Translations under genes and position numbers: made by a program
Source: a virus
Reading direction: 5' to 3' (one strand)
DNA: 22,262 bases
Virus record (IMG/VR): IMGVR_UViG_3300045135_000370
Coordinates: 1 to 22,262 of that record
Notes under the pieces: generated by a model
The model's database searches: none
What the model was told of the DNA's origin: nothing
Seen by the model: only the letters and a program-made list of their open reading frames with translations
In this document: piece after piece, positions 1 through 7,636 of the stretch
Layout: the number at the start of each line of letters is the position of its first letter
Numbering within the stretch: the stretch's first letter is position 1

Positions 1-509
1 TTGCCCCTAACGCTAACAGTAGTATTATCTGTGGTTGTACAGCATCTATTGAGCCTCTTAAATCTAACGCTTTCACCCATAGAACTCGTGCTGGGTCACA
101 CTTGATTAAGAACAAGTACCTAGAACGTAGACTAGAATCGTTAGGTATAAACAATGAAGCTACATGGAAGTCAATCATTAACAACGCAGGGTCAATACAG
201 CACTTAGACATTCCTGAAGAAGACAAGGAAGTGTTTAAAACAGCTTTTGAGATTGACCAAGCACACGTTATTGACCACGCTGCAGAGCGTCAGCCTTACA
301 TCTGCCAAGGACAGAGTGTAAACTTGTTCTTCCCAGCAGGCAGTCCACGATCCTACGTCAATGGCGTACATCTAAGGGCTTGGAAGTCTGGATTAAAAGG
401 TCTATACTACTTCCGTACTAACGCAGCTGTACAGGCTGATAAGGTCGGTCTAGCTGTAGAACGTAATGCACTACAAGACGCAGAGGAGTGTTTAAGCTGT
501 CATGGCTAA
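1..509 (+). CDS. nrdA: Ribonucleotide reductase class I alpha subunit, C-terminal part (partial at left edge)
   Basis: The frame is open from base 3 with no start inside the window, so this is the C-terminal ~168 residues of a longer protein; the apparent TTG start at 102 is internal. The visible start, APNANSSIICGCTASIEP, is the active-site strand and phosphate-binding region typical of class I large subunits, followed by the SNAFTHRTRAGSHLIKNKYLE stretch. Near the end, GLYYFRT contains the tyrosine dyad of the radical-transfer pathway, and the protein ends CLSCHG, matching the redox-active C-terminal cysteine pair that re-reduces the active site. It reduces ribonucleotides to deoxyribonucleotides together with NrdB, encoded at 1771. 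The stop overlaps the thyX start by 8 nt, implying translational coupling. Identification is firm; the subclass (Ia or other) is not determined. Confidence 0.93.
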   Translation, partial: APNANSSIICGCTASIEPLKSNAFTHRTRAGSHLIKNKYLERRLESLGINNEATWKSIINNAGSIQHLDIPEEDKEVFKTAFEIDQAHVIDHAAERQPYICQGQSVNLFFPAGSPRSYVNGVHLRAWKSGLKGLYYFRTNAAVQADKVGLAVERNALQDAEECLSCHG

Positions 510-1209
510 TATGAAAGTAGAACTGATTGAATCAGCAGGGGGCGACCTTAGTGTCGTCAACTCTGCACGAGTTTCTTTTAATAAAGAAAGCAGTACTCTG
601 GATACCAAAGATGAGAAGTTAATAAACTACCTTGCGAAACATCGTCATGATACTCCGTTCCGACATAACTTTATTCAGCTTCGTTGCTCTGTGCCTCTAT
701 TCCTTGCCCGTCAGCTAATGAAGCATCAAGCAGGTCTAACGTGGAACGAAGAGTCTAAGCGATACGTAGATGATCTACCTGCTATCTTCTATCCTGATGA
801 GTGGCGTGAGCGCCCTGAGAAGAGTATTAAGCAAGGCTCAGGTAAACGACACAAGTACACTCCACGGTGGTCTAGGTTCTATGAAGCGCATATGCAGGAA
901 TCATTAGATATGTACCGTGACATGATTCGTGATGGTATTGCGCCAGAGATGGCACGAATGGTGTTGCCACAGAGCATGATGGTCAACTTCATCTGGAGCG
1001 GCAACTTGCTTGCCTTCTATCATGTGTGGAATCTTCGTAGCGGTGCAGAGGCGCAAGAGGAAGCTCAGTTGTTTGCAGAGTTGCTACGGGAAGCTATTGA
1101 ACCTGCTTTTCCTAAGTCATGGCAAGCGTTGGAGATGAGGGACGGCATTTGTCCTGAGTGTCAGGTAGCAGGTGGACAGCATAAGCTGGACTGTGGGAGA
1201 GGGCGATGA
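502..1209 (+). CDS. thyX: Flavin-dependent thymidylate synthase ThyX
   Basis: 235 aa, the usual size for ThyX, which makes dTMP from dUMP using FAD and methylene-tetrahydrofolate. The signature region, residues 70-90, reads RQLMKHQAGLTWNEESKRYVD. It keeps R70-Q71, H75, N82-E83, S85 and R87-Y88, but the classical RHR-X7-S motif is KHQ-X8-S here: K74 and Q76 replace two arginines and the loop is one residue longer. The C-terminal ~20 residues carry C-X2-C-X6-H-X3-C, which looks like a small zinc-binding tail. I chose the ATG at 502 because GAGGAG lies 13 nt upstream; the next ATG at 511 is further from it. It overlaps nrdA and is followed by an ATGA-coupled small gene, placing it in a dNTP-supply operon with RNR. 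Confidence 0.9.
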   Translation: MANMKVELIESAGGDLSVVNSARVSFNKESSTLDTKDEKLINYLAKHRHDTPFRHNFIQLRCSVPLFLARQLMKHQAGLTWNEESKRYVDDLPAIFYPDEWRERPEKSIKQGSGKRHKYTPRWSRFYEAHMQESLDMYRDMIRDGIAPEMARMVLPQSMMVNFIWSGNLLAFYHVWNLRSGAEAQEEAQLFAELLREAIEPAFPKSWQALEMRDGICPECQVAGGQHKLDCGRGR

Positions 1210-1370
1210 AACCTGATCCAATACCTGAAGAGTACATGGCGGTACTTGAGCTACCTAAAGTAGGCAAGCACGTAGCAGATATCCGCAAGGAAGGGGAGAT
1301 TCTGTGGCTTATCCGTGAGCTTATGGATGCTCAAGACCGACTAACCAAAGAGGACTTTGACAATGAGTAG
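1206..1370 (+). CDS. Small hypothetical protein (54 aa)
   Basis: ATG at 1206 overlaps the thyX stop as ATGA, and the frame runs 54 codons to TAG at 1368-1370. The protein begins MKPDPIPEEYMAVLEL and is acidic and helix-friendly, with a KEGEILWLIRELMDAQ segment and no membrane segment. The flanking overlaps (thyX upstream, the 49-aa gene downstream by 8 nt) support real, coupled translation. No family recognised and no function proposed. Confidence 0.6.
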   Translation: MKPDPIPEEYMAVLELPKVGKHVADIRKEGEILWLIRELMDAQDRLTKEDFDNE

Positions 1371-1512
1371 GCTATACTGGAACCTAAGACGATCCATGCC
1401 GAACAATAAGTACGTAAAAGTCTACATATACACTAAGCAGAAAGATGCTGACCTGTACCCTAGCAATCGTTGGGGATACGGGTACTGGAGGAATAAATGG
1501 AAGTATCAGTAG
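1363..1512 (+). CDS. Small Tyr/Trp-rich hypothetical protein (49 aa)
   Basis: ATG at 1363 overlaps the previous gene by 8 nt; the frame ends at TAG 1510-1512 and overlaps the next gene by 16 nt. The protein is basic and very rich in aromatic residues (five Trp and several Tyr in 49 residues), ending GYGYWRNKWKYQ, with no membrane segment. Such compact basic aromatic proteins are common among phage early and middle genes. The overlapping layout is the main support; function unknown. Confidence 0.5.
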   Translation: MSRLYWNLRRSMPNNKYVKVYIYTKQKDADLYPSNRWGYGYWRNKWKYQ

Positions 1513-1673
1513 AAATGATGAAACGTCACAGCATAGCTCAGAAGGCTGCTGGTGACATTATGAGGTGCTTAGAAGGCTTAACAGTCGTTGAAGCACTAGG
1601 AGTATTGAAGTTGGTAGAGTCTGGGATGTTGCGATACGCTGATGTACCAGAACAAGAGGAGTCTATGCACTAA
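1497..1673 (+). CDS. Small hypothetical protein (58 aa)
   Basis: ATG at 1497 is preceded at 5-6 nt by GGAGG (1487-1491), the best ribosome binding site in this stretch. The 58-aa product starts MEVSVEMMKRHSIAQKAAGD and continues with an amphipathic helix (RCLEGLTVVEALGVLKLVESG), ending in an acidic tail. It looks soluble and alpha-helical. Its TAA overlaps the start of the next gene by one base (TAATG). Family not recognised. Confidence 0.6.
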   Translation: MEVSVEMMKRHSIAQKAAGDIMRCLEGLTVVEALGVLKLVESGMLRYADVPEQEESMH

Positions 1674-1771
1674 TGGAAGCTAAGATAGACAAACTACAAA
1701 AACAAGTGTTCCTATTATCTATTGCACAGGTTATACTGATCTTAGCCATAGCTACGGAGAAACTACTATAA
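1673..1771 (+). CDS. Single-pass membrane micropeptide (32 aa)
   Basis: ATG at 1673 overlaps the preceding stop by one base, and the TAA at 1769-1771 overlaps the nrdB start by one base. The 32-aa product has a short charged N-terminus (MEAKIDKLQKQ) and then a hydrophobic helix, residues ~12-28 (VFLLSIAQVILILAIAT), long enough to span a membrane. The precise head-to-tail overlaps on both sides argue for real translation, possibly also coupling translation into nrdB. No homologue recognised. Confidence 0.5.
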   Translation: MEAKIDKLQKQVFLLSIAQVILILAIATEKLL

Positions 1772-2745
1772 TGTCACTACTAGAACCTAACACGGCCTAC
1801 AAACCGTTTAAATATCCTTGGGCAGTGAACTACGCTATTGACCACGAACGTATCCATTGGGGCGAATGGGAAGCTAAGCTGCAAGATGATGTAACACAAT
1901 GGAAAGGTAACAAGCTCTCAGAGTCTGAGAAGAATCACATTACTCAGATCCTACGCCTCTTTACACAGACAGACGTAGCAGTAGGTACTAACTACATTGA
2001 GAACTATCTGCCTAAGTTTAAGAATAACGAGATACGAGCTATGCTTAGTAGCTTTGTTAATCGTGAGTTTGTACACCAACGTAGCTATGCGCTGCTTAAC
2101 GATACTCTAGGACTGCCTGAAGATGAGTTTAGTGCCTTCACAGGCATCAAAGCTATGGCAGACAAACTAGAGTTTATGGGTGAGATGGACGTACACAGCC
2201 ACAGCGGATTAGCCTTGGCAGTCGCACGTTCAGTCTTGAATGAAGGTATGAGCCTATTCAGTGCCTTTGCAATGCTGCTTAACTACCAGCGCTTTGGCAA
2301 AATGAAAGGAATGTGTGAGATAGTAGAATGGAGTATCCGAGATGAATCTATGCACTGTGAAGGGATGGCTAAGCTCTTTAGAGCGTTCTGTGAAGAACAT
2401 CCTCGTATTGTTACTGACGAGTTTAAAGCTAGTATCTACCAAATGTTCCGTGATGCTATCAAACTTGAAGACAAAGTTATTGACATTGCATTTGGCATGG
2501 GAGATGTGGAAGGCCTCACAGCTAAGGAAGTTAAGCAATACATCCGATACATCGCAGACAGACGACTCATACAGCTTGGACTCAAAGCCAACTGGAACGT
2601 CAAAGAAAACCCGTTAGAGTGGCTTGACTGGATCATCAATGGAGATTCATTTAAGAACTTCTTTGAAGGCACTGTAACAGACTACAGTTCAGATAACATG
2701 ACAGGAGAATGGTGGAATGACGGAACAGAAGAGCAAGCAGCTTAG
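1771..2745 (+). CDS. nrdB: Ribonucleotide reductase class I beta subunit
   Basis: 324 aa ferritin-like subunit that houses the metal centre and radical used by NrdA. The metal-ligand pattern is complete: D68 (TQTDVAVG), E99 and H102 with the candidate radical tyrosine Y106 (REFVHQRSY), E158 (LNEGMSLF), and E192 and H195 (RDESMH). The C-terminal tail (SSDNMTGEWW onward) is the flexible segment that docks on the alpha subunit. GGAG at 1755-1758 serves the ATG at 1771. It is split from nrdA by thyX and four micro-genes, a common phage arrangement. Function is firm; whether the cofactor is di-iron or dimanganese cannot be told from sequence. Confidence 0.95.
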   Translation: MSLLEPNTAYKPFKYPWAVNYAIDHERIHWGEWEAKLQDDVTQWKGNKLSESEKNHITQILRLFTQTDVAVGTNYIENYLPKFKNNEIRAMLSSFVNREFVHQRSYALLNDTLGLPEDEFSAFTGIKAMADKLEFMGEMDVHSHSGLALAVARSVLNEGMSLFSAFAMLLNYQRFGKMKGMCEIVEWSIRDESMHCEGMAKLFRAFCEEHPRIVTDEFKASIYQMFRDAIKLEDKVIDIAFGMGDVEGLTAKEVKQYIRYIADRRLIQLGLKANWNVKENPLEWLDWIINGDSFKNFFEGTVTDYSSDNMTGEWWNDGTEEQAA

Positions 2746-2923
2746 GACTGCGTTGTTTAGGAATGGCTTTGGGTTTGGTATTGAGATAACACCTCACCTG
2801 CCATTATGGACATGGTATGAAGGAGAAGACCCTGAAGTGGATGATGCAAGTATCGGAGTCTTTGATGGCTTTGTAATTGACTTGCCATTCTTGAAGATAT
2901 TTGTAGGCACGTTGTACTATTAG
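2717..2923 (+). CDS. Hypothetical protein (68 aa), last gene of the + strand operon
   Basis: The start overlaps the nrdB 3' end by 29 nt and the ORF ends 13 nt before the terminator stem. The protein has a basic N-terminus (MTEQKSKQLRTALFRNG), then NGFGFGIEITPHLPLWTWYEGEDP, then a hydrophobic C-terminus (FDGFVIDLPFLKIFVGTLYY). The latter is more like a beta-structured core than a clear membrane helix. Weak GGAG upstream at 2703-2706. Small proteins of this look occur in phage nucleotide-metabolism regions, but I cannot assign a role. Confidence 0.6.
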   Translation: MTEQKSKQLRTALFRNGFGFGIEITPHLPLWTWYEGEDPEVDDASIGVFDGFVIDLPFLKIFVGTLYY

Positions 2924-2936
2924 GTAGGCAACTTTT

Positions 2937-2978
2937 AGCCCCTGTAGAGTGTAATAGCTCTGCAGGGGCTTTTTTTTT
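2937..2978 (+). terminator. Strong intrinsic terminator between convergent gene blocks
   Basis: A 13-bp stem (AGCCCCTGTAGAG / CTCTGCAGGGGCT, one T.G wobble) closes an 8-nt loop and is followed by nine T residues on the + strand. It ends the metabolic operon. On the - strand the hairpin is followed by only AAAAGTT, so it should work mainly in the + direction. Its T-run overlaps the stop codon of the converging - strand gene. Confidence 0.9.
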
Positions 2979-4980
2979 ATTTAGTCACTATGATATATAG
3001 AGGTTTATCTTCAGGCTCTCCAAAGAGACCTACTGAAGTAACATCACCTGCAACAGTACCAACAGCAGCTCCTTTCTGAGTAGACTGTTCAGCCCTCTTA
3101 GCAAGCTCCCTACGTGCTGTAGCGATCTGTTCAGCAATAGCTTTACGCTTAGCTGGATCAGTCTCTAGAAGCATCTTAGCCTGTAAGCTACGTGACTCAG
3201 CATTAGTGAAGGTACGCTTAGCTAGGTTAGCAGCAAAGGTACGAGCACGGCTTAGAACATTAGAGTTCACTGAAGCCAGTGTAGGGTCAAACATAAGTGA
3301 TACAGCATCGTCTAGAAGAGTATCAGCCTGTGAGATGTCCTGCAGCTTATCAGCAGTATTAGAACCACCTTTAACTAGCTGCTTAGTACGTACCTGCTTA
3401 GCTTCATTAGCTATTGTCTTCTTAAAGACAGTCCAAGCAGCTTCGTTAGGCATGAGAGCTTTTAGCTTAGCAGTCATCTCAGGAGTACCTACAAGGTTCA
3501 CTAGGGTATCACGACTGTAGCCTGTGTTGTTGATAGTCCCATAGATATTCTGTAGAACACCAGCAACGTATGCCTTAGCTTCTTGAGGATTGTACTGACT
3601 TAGCTGGTACTTAATCTGATCTGCAGAGGTCTTCTTAGCAAATGCAGAACGTCCTAGCTCTAAAGCCTCTTCCATCTTAGCAGGCTCTGCAAAGTTATTA
3701 CGAACTTTAGCATAAGCATTATCTGTAAGACTGTCTAGAGAGTCTACAAAGTCATTCTTGATAGCGTTAAATGCACGTTCACGGCTCGCTGCAGTAGATT
3801 CCTGAGAAGCCATTGCCTTACGCACATCAACATCTAGATACTTCTTCATAGTATCAAGAATCTGCATAGGCATTGGAGTATCATCAGCAATGTCAGCAGC
3901 TTTAGGTAGAGACTTCAGAGCAGCCTGCTTAACAGGATCTTTAGAAGATTCCTTAATAGCATAGCCTAGAGCCTCGTCCCAATGATCTGATAGCACTTTC
4001 TCATTACGGATCATAGAGCCAAGTGAAGGAGCTTTGATGTCTACAAAGTCTGTGTACAGTTTAGTGTACGCTAGGCCTGCAGCATCCTTCATGTCTGCTA
4101 AGTCACCTGATAGGGCTTTAACAAGCTGAGGATCGCTATCAAAGGCTTCATTGATAAGTGTTGTTACACGCTTATACTGATCCTTCCAACGAGCATCTAG
4201 AGTCTCATCAATAAGCTGAGATGCTTTGCTATCTAGACCTCGGATGCCTCGTAAGTAACGAGCTGCTTCATCTCCAGTATCTGCTAAGGACATTCCAGCC
4301 TGCTGTTGGAACTGAGGAGCTGTGAACGCATCCATAGTCTCAGTACCCATACGCTTAGCTAGAGTCTCTGTAGCAGCCTGCTGTGTAGGCATACCGCTAG
4401 AGGCTTTAATACTAGCACCAGCACGAGCTAGAGGGCTAACTAGAGCACCTACACCAGCAGAAACTCCTCCAGATAGTAGAGCGTTCTCTACAGACCCTTC
4501 CAGACCCTCGCCAGTACCAAAACCGTACAAAGCTCCTTGTGCTCCTGCAGTCGCAGCAGCTCGCATAGCTGTAGCCATCTTAGTAGCGCCTGTTACGCCT
4601 TTAGCAACACCAGCACCGGGAATAAGCATAGTAGGCAAACTACCTACCACTTCAAAGGCTGCAGAGATTACAGGGTTCTCCTGCTGATACAGCTTCATCT
4701 TATTACGCTGCTGAGTTACGTATTCATCATAACTACCGCCAGTAAGCGCTGCCCCAATTCCTCCAATCTCTTCAGAGAAACCAAAGGTTAAACCCTGAAG
4801 CATTGAAGTACCGGCTCCAGCTATGTCAACCTCACCAGTCTCTTTGTAGGTCTTAAATGCCTGTGACAATGCTTGTACGTCATAGCCTGTTGACTTTACG
4901 TAGCTGCCAACGGCTGCATTGTCTGCACCGTCAGCCTGCATTGTATTGATAGTTTCTAAGACCTTTTTAACGTCTTCCAT
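2977..4980 (-). CDS. Internal virion (DNA ejection) protein, large
   Basis: 667 aa, last gene of the - strand structural block, 2 nt after the 475-aa gene, so it is co-translated. Residues ~55-185 are rich in Gly/Ala with hydrophobic runs (FGFSEEIGGIGAAL, VVGSLPTMLIPGAGVA, GGVSAGVGALVSPL), the look of a membrane-active segment. The rest is mostly charged alpha-helix and includes KRTFTNAESRSLQAKMLLETD near the C-terminus. Position after nozzle and smaller internal proteins matches T7 gp14-gp16, whose products leave the capsid and form a trans-envelope channel for DNA. No lytic transglycosylase or peptidase motif is visible. The role is inferred from order and composition. Confidence 0.7.
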   Translation of the reverse strand: MEDVKKVLETINTMQADGADNAAVGSYVKSTGYDVQALSQAFKTYKETGEVDIAGAGTSMLQGLTFGFSEEIGGIGAALTGGSYDEYVTQQRNKMKLYQQENPVISAAFEVVGSLPTMLIPGAGVAKGVTGATKMATAMRAAATAGAQGALYGFGTGEGLEGSVENALLSGGVSAGVGALVSPLARAGASIKASSGMPTQQAATETLAKRMGTETMDAFTAPQFQQQAGMSLADTGDEAARYLRGIRGLDSKASQLIDETLDARWKDQYKRVTTLINEAFDSDPQLVKALSGDLADMKDAAGLAYTKLYTDFVDIKAPSLGSMIRNEKVLSDHWDEALGYAIKESSKDPVKQAALKSLPKAADIADDTPMPMQILDTMKKYLDVDVRKAMASQESTAASRERAFNAIKNDFVDSLDSLTDNAYAKVRNNFAEPAKMEEALELGRSAFAKKTSADQIKYQLSQYNPQEAKAYVAGVLQNIYGTINNTGYSRDTLVNLVGTPEMTAKLKALMPNEAAWTVFKKTIANEAKQVRTKQLVKGGSNTADKLQDISQADTLLDDAVSLMFDPTLASVNSNVLSRARTFAANLAKRTFTNAESRSLQAKMLLETDPAKRKAIAEQIATARRELAKRAEQSTQKGAAVGTVAGDVTSVGLFGEPEDKPLYIIVTK

Positions 4981-4982
4981 GC

Positions 4983-6410
4983 TTAGTACCTTTTAAATTG
5001 TGTCTCACCAAACATAGCACCTACATCCTCATCAGGTACGTTATCGCTAGCGCCTGCTGTAGTAGCTATAGTAGCCAAAGTAGGAGCTACAAGAGCTTCA
5101 CCTACAATGTACTTGCCATCATACCCACGGTTTGTGTAAGCGTCAAGTTCGGTAGCGTGGAAGGTGTTGTAAGAGTTAGCAGCAACTTCAGCAGCGACAC
5201 GCATAGCGTTAGCAAGCTCCTGTCGTTGTGCATCTGTTAGACGCTGACCGCTTTTATAGCCTTCAAACGTACTCTTGAATGAGTCTAGAATACCGCCAAC
5301 TGTAGCCGCTGTCTGGAACTCGCCTTCACGAACAACAGAACCCGGATCAAGCGCTTTCATAAAGGTAATGATGCCTGCAATGTCTGCAGCACCTTCACCA
5401 GTCTCTAAGAACTTCATGCCCTGACGAGCTTTATCAACTACTTCACGTTGTGTCATAGCTACAGCGTCTTTACGGAAGCCTTTACGGAGGTCTTCTTCAA
5501 TGCCTCGGATGTCTGTCTTATTCTTTAGGACAGCTTCACGTTCATTCTCAAGCTGCGTAGCTCGGTCATTTAATCCAGACTCTTTAGCAGCACGAATAAG
5601 TGACTGGTAGCGGGTATTGATGTCCTGTACAGACATATTAGCCACTGCAGTCTTCTCAGCAGTACTGCCACCAAGCACCCTAGCTTCTATTTTATTGAAA
5701 CTTGATAACTTAGCTGCAGCAACTTCTTTTGCCTGTGCTTCTCTAACTAGGGCTATGCCGTCTTTAGGGTCTAAGGTAGTAACTAGGTTTTTCATACCTT
5801 CAGATAGATAAGTAGGAGATACTTCACCCATCACTGCCTGTAGAGCCTGTTGTTGAGATGCTTTGTCAGTATTCGCCTGCTCAATCTGAGCTAGCTGAGC
5901 ATTAACTAAACGACTCTTATCAGAAGCTGCCTGAATCTCACGCTGTTCTGTACGTGCCTCTTTAGCTCTTGTTAGATTACGCTGTTGTAGTTGTTCTAAG
6001 CGTTGCTCCATAGCCATCGCAGCTCTAGTATTGCCTGCTGCTTTGAACTTATCAATAGCCTGCTTAACACTGTAGATGTTACTCTGATCTGTCCCAGCCA
6101 TTGTCTGCTGCTGTTGCATAGCTTGCAGCTCTTCAGGGCTGTACTGACCACGACTGATTGCTTGTGTCAGTTCTGGAGAAGCTCCTAGAGCACTAGATAG
6201 GCTTCCTAGACCTCCCATCAAACCACGTACAGACTTGTTCATCTGTTCAGGCAATGCAGCAACAGTAGTCTTACCCCAATCAGCAAATGGAGTAGCTCCA
6301 GCACCGATCATTGCAGCGTTCTGAAGACCTTTCTCACGTAGCTTAAGTAACTGCTCTTTTCGTACATCTTCAGGAGTCTTTAACAACCCTTCTAATAGAT
6401 TAACTGCCAT
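4983..6410 (-). CDS. Internal virion protein, coiled-coil rich
   Basis: 475 aa with an excellent ribosome binding site (AGGAGGTAAC just before the ATG). Residues ~115-190 are highly charged and Gln-rich (MEQRLEQLQQRNLTRAKEAR, AQIEQANTDKASQQQALQ), typical of a long coiled coil, and most of the protein is predicted helical by eye. A Gly/Ala patch at ~33-76 may be membrane- or partner-binding. It lies between two other presumed internal proteins, in the position of T7 gp15. Likely part of the ejected core complex; this is inferred from context since I recognise no named domain. Confidence 0.65.
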   Translation of the reverse strand: MAVNLLEGLLKTPEDVRKEQLLKLREKGLQNAAMIGAGATPFADWGKTTVAALPEQMNKSVRGLMGGLGSLSSALGASPELTQAISRGQYSPEELQAMQQQQTMAGTDQSNIYSVKQAIDKFKAAGNTRAAMAMEQRLEQLQQRNLTRAKEARTEQREIQAASDKSRLVNAQLAQIEQANTDKASQQQALQAVMGEVSPTYLSEGMKNLVTTLDPKDGIALVREAQAKEVAAAKLSSFNKIEARVLGGSTAEKTAVANMSVQDINTRYQSLIRAAKESGLNDRATQLENEREAVLKNKTDIRGIEEDLRKGFRKDAVAMTQREVVDKARQGMKFLETGEGAADIAGIITFMKALDPGSVVREGEFQTAATVGGILDSFKSTFEGYKSGQRLTDAQRQELANAMRVAAEVAANSYNTFHATELDAYTNRGYDGKYIVGEALVAPTLATIATTAGASDNVPDEDVGAMFGETQFKRY

Positions 6411-6419
6411 GTTACCTCC

Positions 6420-7403
6420 TTACAATCCTATTTTATTTAGGATAGCTGTTACAGGACTGTCTGCTGTACCACTGCCTGTGAACAAGCCACCAAGAGCATC
6501 TGCAAGTGCGCTAACACGAGCTGACTCAAGGTTGCTAATAGCTTTCTGAGCCTCTGCTTGGCCTTGAAGACCTGCAATGCCAGATTTGTACAATGCTTCA
6601 GATTCTGCAATGTTTCCAGACTGCTGGATGTTAGCGAACTGAGCTGCTGGAGACAGAGCTGCTAGAGCTTGCTGTTCAGGAACATAAGCTGCACCTAGAG
6701 CACCAGTGATGTTCTGTAGGTTAGCTGCTTGTTGCTGGTACGGAGACATAGCTGCCTGTGATCCTAGACCGAACAAAGCAGACGCATTAGCGGTCTGTTG
6801 TGCTGCTAGTTGAGGTGCTAAAGTCTGTGCTTGCATCCAGTTATTCATGCCCTGCTCTGCAAAGGCTTTCTCCATTGCTAGCTGTTCAGGAGTACCTCCA
6901 TACATAGCAGTACCTACACCAAGGCGGCCTTGTCCTGCTAAGCGATTCTCCATCTCTAGACGCTGTCGCTCCTGCTGTGCAGCCTGTGCAGCTTGCATCT
7001 GAGAATAAATGTCAGCAGCAGAGGCTGTAGGCTGTCCTAGGTAGCCTTGAGCACCTGCCATAGCCTGCTGTGATAGTTGCTGGTAAGCAGTAGGATCAAT
7101 GCCAGCACCTGCTGCTGCCTGAGCCTGTCCTAGAAGTCCAGCCTGAATAGCCTGCTGAGGTCCTCCTAGTGTTACATCATAACCACCACCTTCAGTGACG
7201 TTCATTGTAGATGAGGGAGTACGTACAGAGAAGGGTGTAAACTGCACAGGCGCTGAAGCTGTTTGTCCGAGCTGCTGAGCCCCTGTAGTGTACTGAGCTG
7301 CAGCGTTCTGCAGATCTGTCATGGTCTGTCCAGCAGCTTCATAAGGAAGATATGCTGCTGCAGCCTGTCCACCTACATTAAGTAGGTCTGCAATTACGCC
7401 CAT
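6420..7403 (-). CDS. Internal virion protein, Ala/Gln-rich (gp14-like)
   Basis: 327 aa, extremely rich in Ala, Gln and Gly with low charge. It starts MGVIADLLNVGGQAAAAYLP and has long helical stretches such as AAQAAQQERQRLEMENRLAG. The start overlaps the stop of the 77-aa gene (TAATG). Size, composition and location between the nozzle gene and the larger internal proteins fit the smallest ejection protein of T7-like phages (gp14, outer-membrane channel). No catalytic motif. Composition bias makes similarity searching unreliable, so the assignment rests mainly on order. Confidence 0.6.
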   Translation of the reverse strand: MGVIADLLNVGGQAAAAYLPYEAAGQTMTDLQNAAAQYTTGAQQLGQTASAPVQFTPFSVRTPSSTMNVTEGGGYDVTLGGPQQAIQAGLLGQAQAAAGAGIDPTAYQQLSQQAMAGAQGYLGQPTASAADIYSQMQAAQAAQQERQRLEMENRLAGQGRLGVGTAMYGGTPEQLAMEKAFAEQGMNNWMQAQTLAPQLAAQQTANASALFGLGSQAAMSPYQQQAANLQNITGALGAAYVPEQQALAALSPAAQFANIQQSGNIAESEALYKSGIAGLQGQAEAQKAISNLESARVSALADALGGLFTGSGTADSPVTAILNKIGL

Positions 7404-7636
7404 TAGAACGTACCTCCATCAACTGTTCCAATTGTAGCAGTACCAGACACTGTTAGTGTTGGGATAGTTACCGTGCCTGTGAAGGTCGGTGAAGCTGTAT
7501 CGGCCTTTGTAGCCACTGCTGTTTGAATGTTAGTGTACTCTGTATCAATCTCAGAGCCTTTAATGATCTTTGCTGGGTTACCAGATGCAAGGCTATCCTT
7601 GACTGCAAAGTTTGTTGTCTTTGAATAATTACTCAT
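7403..7636 (-). CDS. Small fibre-like virion protein (77 aa)
   Basis: ATG overlaps the nozzle stop as ATGA. The N-terminal half (NYSKTTNFAVKDSLASGNPA, then KGSEIDTEYTNIQTAVATKA) is a pattern seen at the head of many phage fibre proteins. The C-terminal half (SPTFTGTVTIPTLTVSGTAT) is a beta-strand Thr/Gly repeat typical of trimeric fibre shafts. It resembles the N-terminal module of a fibre without its receptor domain, so it may be a small tail appendage or a truncated fibre. Function inferred only. Confidence 0.6.
   Translation of the reverse strand: MSNYSKTTNFAVKDSLASGNPAKIIKGSEIDTEYTNIQTAVATKADTASPTFTGTVTIPTLTVSGTATIGTVDGGTF

Noticed and set aside
102-509. Complete small gene starting at TTG 102
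   Set aside because: The frame is open to the left edge and its upstream translation is clearly NrdA sequence, so it is a partial nrdA.
4322-4791. Two overlapping + strand ORFs of 121 and 84 aa inside the ejection-protein gene
   Set aside because: Antisense shadows of an Ala/Gly-rich coding region; Cys/Ser-rich low-complexity translation and no ribosome binding site.
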